64,000 bases of DNA from IMG/VR virus record IMGVR_UViG_3300027675_000005, positions 1 through 64,000 of that record; one strand, written 5' to 3'. Below, one piece after another: positions 25,469 through 32,235 of this stretch (the stretch's first letter is position 1; each line of letters opens with the position of its first letter). The notes under the pieces were generated by a model. That model had not been told where the DNA came from. It saw only the letters and a program-made list of their open reading frames with translations, and ran no database searches. The stretch comes from a virus. The translations under genes and the position numbers were made by a program.

Positions 25469-26203
25469 TTAAAGCATCGATTTGATGCGTGCGAGTTGAT
25501 CGCGAACTGGTTGCAACAATTGTACATCCAGCAGGGGATGTGGAGCTACGAGCGGTTCAGCCAAAGGCTCTCGCTCGTCTAGGAACAGATGCGAATTCGC
25601 TTTCAAGTAGTTCGCCAACTTGTGCGCTTCGCCTCTGCTTCGGCACATCCCCTGAGCTACAAGAGCTTTTTCGAGCTGTGCCATCGTATCGTGATTCTTA
25701 ATGAAAGTCATCTCTGCCTCGAGTTGGGCAGGGAACACCACAACGCTGACTTCCATCAAGTCGCCTGACTTAATGAGAAGATATTCTCCGTCTTCGGATT
25801 TCTTCTCATCAACAAAACTGAATTCGTCCAGCGTGAAACCAACGCTGAAGTTGAGTCCGCCGTTCTGGATAGCAACTTCGTGAACGTCCTTCACATAGGA
25901 GACGTTCAGATTCATTTGCCCGGCGATCTCCAGATTCTCTCCTACAGTCTTGAGTTTGGAGATAGTGCCGGCTGGCTTGTGCCAGTCATGATGAACAAGG
26001 AGTTTCACACCCCGAGGACCAGTAAGGCCCTTCTGCTTGATCGATTTATCGAAAGCACCCTTCATCACCTTGTGACCATAGAGGTCAGTAGATGGGGTGC
26101 TTGCAATTCCTTCAAAATAACCAGGAGGTTGATTCTCGACGTTGACTTTGGTAAGTTCCATACCAAGATCGAGATTGATCTGATCACCCTGTTTATAGGT
26201 CAT
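25469..26203 (-). CDS. HK97-family prohead protease (S78)
   Basis: A 244-residue protein starting MTYKQGDQINLD at 26203 with a GAGAG ribosome-binding site; a TTG 15 bases upstream is less likely. The family blocks are present: GYFEGIASTPSTDLYGHKVMKGAF, the catalytic-His region VKLLVHHDW, and the catalytic-Ser region GGLNFSVGFT. It cleaves capsid delta domains and itself during head maturation. The last ~75 residues are a non-family extension. Confidence 0.9.
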   Translation of the reverse strand: MTYKQGDQINLDLGMELTKVNVENQPPGYFEGIASTPSTDLYGHKVMKGAFDKSIKQKGLTGPRGVKLLVHHDWHKPAGTISKLKTVGENLEIAGQMNLNVSYVKDVHEVAIQNGGLNFSVGFTLDEFSFVDEKKSEDGEYLLIKSGDLMEVSVVVFPAQLEAEMTFIKNHDTMAQLEKALVAQGMCRSRGEAHKLANYLKANSHLFLDEREPLAEPLVAPHPLLDVQLLQPVRDQLARIKSML

Positions 26204-26214
26204 AGGTCTATCTC

Positions 26215-27534
26215 TCAATTTACGAGCTTGAGCGGGGGAGCCAATTTGTCAGGCTCGGGTTCAATTTCAGGTTCTTCGGGCTCAACACCACCAGTCGGGA
26301 TCGGTGTGGATGTGGTGGAACCAATCAGTGAAGGTAGCGTGTTGTCCTCCTCGAAGCCGAGGATCTCACGCTTCTCGTTGGTGGTAAGGAAGTTGACGTG
26401 GCTGAGGGTTTGTCCGAGCTTGGCGCGTCCTTCCCAGAGCGCAGGAATAGCATCATAGTCGAAGGAAATCTTAGCACCATACGGACAAAGACACGCACTG
26501 AGACCAGCTGCCATCGGAGATATATAATTGGGAACCACCGTATCTTGCCATAGGGCGAGTCTGGACTGTTCATAATTGTTCGAATACTTTGCAGAGTCCG
26601 CATTGCTCAATCCTAGGAGAGCTACAGGAACGCCGAACACGCCTGCGATAATGCGCGTCATGTCGTCGAGAGGAATCTTACTGTGAATGTCACCCATCTT
26701 ATTGTCAAGGGTATGGACTTCAATCTTCGTGTTGTAAAGGAATAGGACAGTACCAGAACCATCTTCCCCTGGCCCCGAAGATTCGAGATGCTCCTTAAGA
26801 GCCTCGACCTGCTGCTTAGTTAGAGTCTTGTCAGACGTAACCACATACTTGATATTGGGATGGCCACTCGCAGTGTCATACGCTCGCTGCATCAGACAAG
26901 TAATAATTGCAAGCGGAATTGCAAGGGATTCGATAGCCGCCGGAGCTTTGTTATATTCAATCAGACCGGTAATGGATGGAAAGGAGATCTCCGCAGCGTA
27001 GCTCTCACCGGGGAGAGCTTTACGCTTCGACGGGAACCTCTGCTCCTGTGGTGTATTCTCACCATAGATATAGGTGTCGATAGTACCGCGGGAGTTCGGA
27101 ACCCCCTTCATGTACTTGGTAGCAAGAGGATAGATCCCGTTCGGGAGCCCCTTTGTTCCAATGCCGACCTTGAAATGAACGCGAGAGTAAAGCATCAGAT
27201 TCAGGGTTAGCCAGTAACGTAGATTCTCTGGAGTGAAATTGTCGTTCGGGGATTTGAGAAGAGAGTTGATCGCTTTGATCTCGCCTGGGTTGGCGCGATC
27301 GGAGGCGGAGACGTTTGGATCAGCTTCGCAGAACCACGGAACAGCCTGGGCGCTAGATGCAACCAAATGAGTCACACGATATAGTTGAGGAATGCGCCGC
27401 TGCGCTTCCTCCGCCGTCATAACCGCCGTAGCCGATATAAGCCGGATCGGTTGATTCCCGATCGTAAAGATCGGGCTCATAGGCTCGTCAGCGACGTCCC
27501 GTTTCGGTGGCTTTTTAATTAACCAGTCCCACAT
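26215..27534 (-). CDS. Portal protein, HK97 family
   Basis: A 439-residue protein with HK97 portal features: RIPQLYRVTHLVASSAQAVPW near the N-terminus, NFTPENLRYWLTLNLMLYSRVHFKV, and FGVPVALLGLSNADSAKYSNNYEQ. It forms the dodecameric DNA channel at one capsid vertex. The C-terminus is Pro/Glu-rich (EPEEPEIEPEPD). Its start overlaps the stop of the 60-residue gene (TGATG) and its stop lies just before the protease. Confidence 0.92.
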   Translation of the reverse strand: MWDWLIKKPPKRDVADEPMSPIFTIGNQPIRLISATAVMTAEEAQRRIPQLYRVTHLVASSAQAVPWFCEADPNVSASDRANPGEIKAINSLLKSPNDNFTPENLRYWLTLNLMLYSRVHFKVGIGTKGLPNGIYPLATKYMKGVPNSRGTIDTYIYGENTPQEQRFPSKRKALPGESYAAEISFPSITGLIEYNKAPAAIESLAIPLAIITCLMQRAYDTASGHPNIKYVVTSDKTLTKQQVEALKEHLESSGPGEDGSGTVLFLYNTKIEVHTLDNKMGDIHSKIPLDDMTRIIAGVFGVPVALLGLSNADSAKYSNNYEQSRLALWQDTVVPNYISPMAAGLSACLCPYGAKISFDYDAIPALWEGRAKLGQTLSHVNFLTTNEKREILGFEEDNTLPSLIGSTTSTPIPTGGVEPEEPEIEPEPDKLAPPLKLVN

Positions 27535-27716
27535 CAGACTTTACGTCTTCCTGACGATGCCGCAGCTTGGGCTTGCACAGTCTTCGCCTGAAGCGATTTA
27601 CTCTGAATGCTCACAGGCGCCGGTCTTGTAGTCGGAACGTGGGTGGTAGCCCCGCCCTTGTACCGCTGACCAGTAGCATACGAATTGGAGAATGATTTTC
27701 CGCAACCACATCCCAT
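27534..27716 (-). CDS. Small Cys-motif protein between terminase and portal
   Basis: A 60-residue protein beginning MGCGCGKSF and otherwise basic and Ser/Ala/Thr-rich. Similar short MxCGCGKS proteins sit beside portal or terminase genes in other phages, with unknown function. The start overlaps nothing upstream, and the stop overlaps the portal start. Confidence 0.65.
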   Translation of the reverse strand: MGCGCGKSFSNSYATGQRYKGGATTHVPTTRPAPVSIQSKSLQAKTVQAQAAASSGRRKV

Positions 27717-27735
27717 AGCAAAGTCTCCGTTTGAT

Positions 27736-28986
27736 CTACCACAGCTTCACAACTCCACCAAACGGATCGTCTCCGGAATCGGGCTGGGTGATACAGTCTT
27801 CTAAAGCGTAACGAGAAGCATCCCAACCGTGGTTATTCGCATCTACGGGAACCCGACCAGGAAGAACCTTACCACTGAGCTTGTCAGTCATGAACGAGTA
27901 CAGACGTGCTTCATCCCGCATCATTTCACATTGCGGATGAATGATAATCTTATACCCGGACATAAAGTTAATGCCCTCTTTGACGGAACCAGGACCTTTC
28001 TTAGCCCCAATGATATTTGGGAAGCCTCTAGCATTAAGGAATTCAATTGTTCCCGGTTGACTGGAATCTGCCTTAACTAAATCGTCAGGGGAATCAAGTA
28101 CAGAAAGGAGCAACGTAGGGAGCTGATCCATAGGAACACGACCGCTAGCCTCCGCTGCGATATAGATCGTCTGAATGGCCTCGATCAGATAAATCTTAAC
28201 CACAAAGGAGGGATCGGAGCCAAAGCCAAAGTCCATCCCATATCGGGGCGGACAATCCACTGGTACCAGTGTGGTGCCAGTAGTGCAGTTCGGGAACACC
28301 TTGGAGTCGGCCGCTGTGTCATAACCACCAAGCCACACATGCTTATAACGCTCGAAATTGCCCTTCTTCAGTGTTTCCCGTTCTTCAGGGAGTTCCGTCT
28401 GGTAGAAGTAGGGGTTATCGGAGCAGTCGACGAAGGTGACCAAGGAACGTGGAGGCGGGCCTTCTTTGGTGTTTCGAAAGTAGTAATCGACGGGGTCGTC
28501 GGGCTTCTCTGGGTTCCAAGTCCAGATGAAGAAGGAACCAGGGCTGCGCACTGTTGGCAGCAGAACTTCCATCGACTTGGCACGGATCGTCCTCGCTTCC
28601 TCTACCCAAACGATATCTGCGCCTTCCAAGGAACGAATCGAATCAATGTTGCGCTCGAGGCCTACGAAGCTGATCTCGGTCTTAGTCTCGACATGCGTAA
28701 TGTATTGATCTGTTACCCGGTAATGTCCAGTAAAACCAAGGGAGTCAATCCGTTTCTCAATTAGTGCTTTGGAGCTGTCCCGAATGGAGTTCTGGAACTG
28801 ACGGGCGCAGACAATCTTCTTCTTTGCCTGTCCGCCAACTATAGTAAGGAAAGAAGCAACGGACCAGGACTTAGCAGAGCCTCGGCCACCAAATAGAGCG
28901 TGATGGCGAGCAGGAGTCCACAGATTTTGTACATACTTTTCACCGAGGTGAAGATCTAGCTGGGCCTTTCTGGCTTGGGCAGACAT
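27736..28986 (-). CDS. terL: Terminase large subunit (PBSX-like)
   Basis: A 416-residue packaging ATPase/nuclease. ATG 28986 is preferred over an upstream TTG. Walker A is GGRGSAKS (33-40) and Walker B is IVWVEEA (125-131). The nuclease half carries GMDFGFGSDPS and a KADSSQPG segment with further acidic residues near WDASRYALED. It pumps DNA into the prohead and cuts it at packaging ends. Its start overlaps a possible 18-residue leader ORF. Confidence 0.93.
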   Translation of the reverse strand: MSAQARKAQLDLHLGEKYVQNLWTPARHHALFGGRGSAKSWSVASFLTIVGGQAKKKIVCARQFQNSIRDSSKALIEKRIDSLGFTGHYRVTDQYITHVETKTEISFVGLERNIDSIRSLEGADIVWVEEARTIRAKSMEVLLPTVRSPGSFFIWTWNPEKPDDPVDYYFRNTKEGPPPRSLVTFVDCSDNPYFYQTELPEERETLKKGNFERYKHVWLGGYDTAADSKVFPNCTTGTTLVPVDCPPRYGMDFGFGSDPSFVVKIYLIEAIQTIYIAAEASGRVPMDQLPTLLLSVLDSPDDLVKADSSQPGTIEFLNARGFPNIIGAKKGPGSVKEGINFMSGYKIIIHPQCEMMRDEARLYSFMTDKLSGKVLPGRVPVDANNHGWDASRYALEDCITQPDSGDDPFGGVVKLW

Positions 28987-29042
28987 CAACTAACCATCCA
29001 GAAGATACTCACAATGATAAAAACCCACAACGTCACTGCCAT
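28986..29042 (-). CDS. Possible 18-residue hydrophobic peptide
   Basis: The frame from ATG 29042 to TGA 28986 encodes MAVTLWVFIIVSIFWMVS. Its start lies inside the last codons of the preceding membrane gene and its stop overlaps the terminase start (TGATG). It could be a true micro-protein or just a translational coupler for terL. Confidence 0.3.
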   Translation of the reverse strand: MAVTLWVFIIVSIFWMVS

Positions 29043-29326
29043 TGGTAGGCCAAGAAAAAACCCACGGCAACAGCCAAGGGCATCATAATGACCGCGCTGA
29101 TAACTATCCCGGTTGAAATCCCTCTGAATAGGAGACAGCATGGGCAATCCGTAAATAAGTACTGAGTGAGGCGGCTAGTCCAGTGTTCGGGTGTCTGGCA
29201 CCAATTAGGCAGAAACTTGTAGGAGAACCAAGCCATCGTGTTGGAGATAGCATTGTCTTCCCACTCAACAGGCGTATTGGGAGTGGTAGGATCTCCTTCT
29301 GGTAAGTCCCCTGGTCTAAAGCGCAC
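29033..29326 (-). CDS. Membrane protein upstream of terminase
   Basis: A 97-residue GTG-start protein. The N-terminal ~60 residues are soluble (RFRPGDLPEGDPTTP...), and the C-terminal ~30 are a strong transmembrane segment (GIVISAVIMMPLAVAVGFFL). A CPCC motif lies just before the membrane. The C-tail-anchored layout could suit a holin-like or lysis-timing protein, but the role is unknown. Confidence 0.65.
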   Translation of the reverse strand: MRFRPGDLPEGDPTTPNTPVEWEDNAISNTMAWFSYKFLPNWCQTPEHWTSRLTQYLFTDCPCCLLFRGISTGIVISAVIMMPLAVAVGFFLAYQWQ

Positions 29327-29329
29327 GGA

Positions 29330-29581
29330 TCAGACGGGCTTATGTTGCGGATAGTGGAACCAGTTGGCGCAACTCCCTACGCTGCCGCGTGGCGGATTCG
29401 GTCCTAAACTGAAAAGGTGGAAACCACACAGCATCTTGCTCAGGGCTAGCTCGACAGCATAAGGATGGCTGTAGAGAAGCCGATCCCGCTCGGTGGGATA
29501 AACAGTAATCCGCTGGCGCCGTTGTGCATCAGCAACAGAGGTGAAGATCAGCAGTAGCGCGAGCGTGAGGAGGGTTTTCAT
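29330..29581 (-). CDS. Small secreted/periplasmic protein
   Basis: An 83-residue protein starting MKTLLTLALLLIFTSVADA at 29581, a textbook signal peptide with an AxA-type cleavage site. The start has an AAGGA ribosome-binding site and lies 16 bases after the preceding stop. The mature ~64 residues hold two cysteines. It could be an o-spanin-like or other periplasmic factor, though no lipobox is present. Confidence 0.7.
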   Translation of the reverse strand: MKTLLTLALLLIFTSVADAQRRQRITVYPTERDRLLYSHPYAVELALSKMLCGFHLFSLGPNPPRGSVGSCANWFHYPQHKPV

Positions 29582-29597
29582 CTGTTTTATCCTTGAC

Positions 29598-30077
29598 TCA
29601 AGCAACGTCGGACTTGAAAGGATCTACGGGAGTGGGGTTGTTGAGGAGATCCTCAATAGTCTGGACAGACTCGGGAGTGGTATCTGGAGCTGTATCGGAA
29701 GCGGAGGGAACGTGATCGATCGTAGGGCCTTTAAAGCCGGAGGCGGGCATATACCGATCGGGAGGAACGGAAACGATGTTCACATGCTCGATCACGTTGA
29801 TGGTTGATTTGGAATCGATCTGCAGCGGGAGAACCTTAGAGATCACCTGGAGGTACTGCTTCGGGTAGGTGCTCGCTGCGAACTTCAAGTAACCGAGCAG
29901 GCCGTCCCTTCCGTTCCCATCCATACCAATAGCTGCCGCTGCGTCTAGGATAAGCGTTCGCAGGTCAGCGTGTTGATCAACCGTCAGGGTATTCTGGAGA
30001 GCAACCTTCTGCAATTCAGCAGTCAGGTTGACAGGCTGAAGATTCACTTGGACATGGGGTGTGCTCGGGTTGTTCAT
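29598..30077 (-). CDS. Candidate terminase small subunit
   Basis: A 159-residue protein, first gene of the late block. The core GRDGLLGYLKFAASTYPKQYLQVISKVLPLQ resembles a DGLxGYLxxLAxxxPxxFxxLLxKVLPLQ motif found in short phage proteins encoded next to large terminases. The C-terminus is disordered and Pro/Thr/Asp-rich. The small terminase role is inferred from position and this motif. Confidence 0.55.
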   Translation of the reverse strand: MNNPSTPHVQVNLQPVNLTAELQKVALQNTLTVDQHADLRTLILDAAAAIGMDGNGRDGLLGYLKFAASTYPKQYLQVISKVLPLQIDSKSTINVIEHVNIVSVPPDRYMPASGFKGPTIDHVPSASDTAPDTTPESVQTIEDLLNNPTPVDPFKSDVA

Positions 30078-30097
30078 GTTGCTGATATATAGTCAAT

Positions 30098-30128
30098 AAA
30101 AAAGATCGCTCCCTTTCGAGAGCGATCT
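30098..30128 (-). terminator. Intrinsic terminator reading leftward
   Basis: On the minus strand a 9-bp stem AGATCGCTC/GAGCGATCT (30128-30103, 8-base loop) is followed by six T. It would stop transcripts arriving from the 30.4-30.6 kb gene before the late block, implying a separate late promoter or antitermination. Confidence 0.8.
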
Positions 30129-30414
30129 GAGGTGGCAGTCATCGTCAGTAGGCAGGCTAGAAAGGGGATGCGGGGACGTCCAACGGAGTAGAAGTCCGTC
30201 CCCGCTCTGGTTAGGCGGAAGCAGTGGCCGGAGCCTAGCTACACCACCCCAGTTACTAAAGTCGGAGCGAGTTTGGTGCCCACGACTTTAACTTCGCTTC
30301 CGAGTGGGAGCATCGGGGGAATTAAGATGCCCAGACCCGAAAGCTAAAGCGGTGTGTGAACAAATCCACTACTCACCGCAAGTCAAACTGAACCGCAGAC
30401 GCAACGCTGACTAA
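30129..30414. other. Structured non-coding region next to terminase genes
   Basis: No convincing gene. It holds a 9-bp GC stem GCGGGGACG/CGTCCCCGC (30170-30178 with 30197-30205) and a nested pair of stems, CGGAAGC/GCTTCCG (about 30214/30296) enclosing AAAGTCG/CGACTTT (about 30258/30282). The position beside the putative small terminase makes it a candidate cos/pac or a structured RNA. Confidence 0.5.
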
Positions 30415-30624
30415 CTACAGCAAGCGTAACACAGAAGCATTTACGATGCAAGTATTTATTTGCCATCCTAAATGTTCTTTGATTTTCAATGTGATATCGC
30501 CATTTGTCTTAATATTGAGTATCGTTCCTGTACAGCCACATAGCAAGCCGTCAGTTACCTCAACGTGAGCGTTAATGGTCAGTCCATCGGGAGGGATGGC
30601 AAGAAGGGCATGGGTGGTGGACAT
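30415..30624 (-). CDS. 69-residue hypothetical protein, KOW/SH3-like pattern
   Basis: Start chosen at ATG 30624 (MSTTHALLAIPPDGLTINAH). A longer frame reaches 30924, but that extension is a low-complexity Pro/Ser/Leu translation of a G-rich tract and has no ribosome-binding site. The core AHVEVTDGLLCGCTGTILNI followed by alternating beta-strands resembles small KOW-type folds. It is the only gene in the divergent zone on this strand. Confidence 0.5.
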   Translation of the reverse strand: MSTTHALLAIPPDGLTINAHVEVTDGLLCGCTGTILNIKTNGDITLKIKEHLGWQINTCIVNASVLRLL

Positions 30625-30929
30625 AATTGTAATCTCGGATAGTGTACAGGTGGCGTATGGGAGTGGGGGTCGTTTCATAATATGCAGCTTATGAGAGAAG
30701 CGGGGGAAAGAGAGTTGGATAGACTGGATGGGGTGGGGGTAGAACAGGAATGAGGGCAGTATTGGGATAGTAATCGTTTCGCGTTGGCGGGAGGGGCCAC
30801 GGCGGACTTGGATAGTTGTGGTTGGACAGAGGAGGTCGGGGTTCAGGAGGGATAGGTTCAAGGTGTCGCGTGGGTGACAGCGTAGGATGAGGAAGCGGGG
30901 ATCATTTAGCAAGGAGCCCTCCATTGGAT

Positions 30930-31006
30930 GAGAGAATGGTTTTTCGCAAAACGCTCGATCTGGTTTTTGGGGGTGAAGTTTCGAGGAGAGAATGGTTTTT
31001 TGCGAA
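30930..31006. repeat. Two 21-bp direct repeats 56 bp apart
   Basis: GAGAGAATGGTTTTTCGCAAA (30930-30950) and a near-identical copy at 30986-31006 that differs only in the last seven bases (TTGCGAA for TCGCAAA). A pair of long direct repeats in the divergent control zone suggests protein-binding sites. Confidence 0.75.
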
Positions 31007-31150
31007 GGCTGAGATTTTAGATGACCGATCAGTTTTTTCGTAAACCTCGATCACGATACGCCACCGCCGACCCCCGCCGATCTCGATTTATCCACCGCCC
31101 CGGGGGGTCCCTCTGCATAGCTGCTATGCAAACAAACATAGCACATCGCA

Positions 31151-31179
31151 TTGCATTTTCGACTAGCTTACCCCATATT
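31151..31179 (+). promoter_or_regulatory. Candidate promoter for the rightward block
   Basis: TTGCAT (31151) and CATATT (31174) with a 17-bp spacer. The -35 equals the TTGCAT seen at other phage promoters here; the -10 is weaker. Confidence 0.4.
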
Positions 31180-31255
31180 GCATTTGTTGGTGCAAACGCA
31201 CTAACCGCGTCAGCAGCCGCTGCCGCGTTTCGCTACACAACAGAAAGTAGTCGTT

Positions 31256-31618
31256 ATGTCAAAAAAGTCACGTAAGTCGCAGTCAGTTGCCGTCGCTGCC
31301 CCCGTCATCGTTGCTGATGTCGCCGAGCTGCCGCCGGAAGTCGCAGTCGCTGAAGTCGCTGCTGAAGTCGCAGCCCCCGAAGCCGCTGCCCCCGAAGCCG
31401 CTGCTGTCGCAGTTGTCGCGCCAGTTGTCAAAACCAAAAAGTACCCCCGCGAAGGGGGCAAGTGTTGGCTTGTCTGGCACGAGTGTGACAACTTGCTCGC
31501 CGCCGGCACTCACCCCACCGTTGCTCACTTGCGCGCAACCGCAGTCGAGCGCAACTGGAACGTGTCAAACGCCAGCCAGGAATTTTACGCTTGGCGCAAG
31601 TATCACGGTCGCAAGTAA
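31256..31618 (+). CDS. Ala/Glu/Lys-rich protein with small C-terminal domain shared with 51588-52157
   Basis: A 120-residue protein. Residues 1-60 are a basic N-terminus (SKKSRKSQSVAV) and Ala/Val/Pro/Glu repeats (EVAAPEAAAPEAAA). Residues ~65-118 (GGKCWLVWHECDNLLAAGTH, then EFYAWRKYHG) match the C-terminal domain of the 189-residue protein at 51588. It looks like a helix-turn-helix-sized module on a flexible tail, so a nucleic-acid-binding or nucleoid-associated role is plausible. It is followed by a strong terminator. Confidence 0.7.
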   Translation: MSKKSRKSQSVAVAAPVIVADVAELPPEVAVAEVAAEVAAPEAAAPEAAAVAVVAPVVKTKKYPREGGKCWLVWHECDNLLAAGTHPTVAHLRATAVERNWNVSNASQEFYAWRKYHGRK

Positions 31619-31635
31619 GCGACACGTCAAAATCG

Positions 31636-31668
31636 GGGGACACGCGCGTCGCGTGTCCCCTACTTTTT
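31636..31668 (+). terminator. Strong intrinsic terminator
   Basis: A 10-bp stem GGGGACACGC/GCGTGTCCCC (31636-31645, 31651-31660, loop GCGTC) followed by TACTTTTTTC. It closes the single-gene unit at 31256. Confidence 0.9.
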
Positions 31669-31696
31669 TCAACCCCTCGTATCGAAAGGACACGCC

Positions 31697-31876
31697 ATGC
31701 GCGTCAAATTGATAAACCTCGAAACCGGCAAGGTGATCTTCACCTGCCAGTCGCTTCGCTCCGCGATCGCGTTGCAGGAGACGATGACCGAAGCCGGCCT
31801 GCGGGTCGTCTTCCACTTCCCCACCCCGAAGCTCGACGCCGAGCGCGCGGCCCTGCTCAGCGAGGTGCGCCGATGA
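31697..31876 (+). CDS. 59-residue hypothetical protein in a high-GC island
   Basis: ATG 31697 follows an AAAGGACACGCC ribosome-binding leader, nearly identical to that of the gene at 33603. The protein (MRVKLINLETGKVIFTCQSL...) is beta-alpha-beta-like with no known family. Third codon positions are almost all G or C, unlike most of the right block. It overlaps the next start (ATGA). Confidence 0.65.
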   Translation: MRVKLINLETGKVIFTCQSLRSAIALQETMTEAGLRVVFHFPTPKLDAERAALLSEVRR

Positions 31877-32190
31877 GACGCGCCCTCGTTGCCCTGCTCC
31901 TGATCGGCACGTCGCCGGCGGGAGCCGCGCCCTCGCTCACCGATCGAGCGGCGCTCGCGCTCTTCGCTGCTCCGAACCGAGTGCAGTCGGCGGTGATCGC
32001 CGACGTCTGCGCCGACTGGAACCCGTTCGAGCAGACGGTCGCGGCTCGCCTCCGTCTTCGGAAGGCCGAGCGGCGTATCTACGACCGAGTTCTGAAGAGG
32101 CTTGGAGATGCCTACGGAGCAACGAACTCCACCGACGGGGAGCTGGAAGCGGTCCAGCAGGAGTTCTGCGAAGCCGCTGACAACCGATAA
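31873..32190 (+). CDS. Small secreted protein in a high-GC island
   Basis: A 105-residue protein, start overlapping the previous stop. Residues 1-19 (MRRALVALLLIGTSPAGAA) are a signal peptide. The mature part is helical with two cysteines (VCADWNPF and EFCEAADNR). It is probably periplasmic. Codon use is very GC-rich, and two strong terminators flank this gene pair, so it forms a self-contained, possibly recently acquired cassette. Confidence 0.7.
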   Translation: MRRALVALLLIGTSPAGAAPSLTDRAALALFAAPNRVQSAVIADVCADWNPFEQTVAARLRLRKAERRIYDRVLKRLGDAYGATNSTDGELEAVQQEFCEAADNR

Positions 32191-32208
32191 GCGACACCTG
32201 TCGACCTG

Positions 32209-32235
32209 GGGCCCCTCGAAAGAGGGGCCCTTTTT
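32209..32235 (+). terminator. Strong intrinsic terminator with GAAA tetraloop
   Basis: Stem GGGCCCCTC/GAGGGGCCC (32209-32217, 32222-32230) closed by GAAA and followed by TTTTT. It ends the high-GC cassette. Confidence 0.92.

Larger units (their letters stand above)
30625..31255. other. Divergent intergenic zone between left and right gene blocks
   Basis: 30,625-30,920 is strongly G-rich on the plus strand with no convincing gene. 30,925-31,010 carries two direct repeats. 31,020-31,255 is C-rich, then contains a palindromic GC tract (CCCCGGGGGG) and a candidate promoter. Both gene blocks diverge from here, so control elements are expected. Confidence 0.5.

Noticed and set aside
23934-25472. 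512-codon open frame on the plus strand opposite the major capsid gene
   Set aside because: It is the mirror of the strong G/C-ending codon bias of the capsid gene, has no ribosome-binding site and a non-protein-like composition (many His, Arg and Val).
30208-30306. tRNA-like fold
   Set aside because: Outer and inner stems exist, but there is no T-arm consensus, no proper D-arm and no recognisable anticodon loop. No tRNA gene was found anywhere in the window.
30240-30325. 24-codon minus-strand frame (MLPLGSEVKVVGTKLAP...)
   Set aside because: The peptide looks protein-like but has no ribosome-binding site and lies inside nested stems; kept only as non-coding structure.
30625-30924. N-terminal extension of the 69-residue gene to ATG 30924
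   Set aside because: It translates a G-rich low-complexity tract into Pro/Leu/Ser-rich sequence and lacks a ribosome-binding site.
31021-31275. 84-codon frame overlapping the 31256 gene
   Set aside because: It crosses the candidate promoter, has no ribosome-binding site and its end overlaps a better-supported start.
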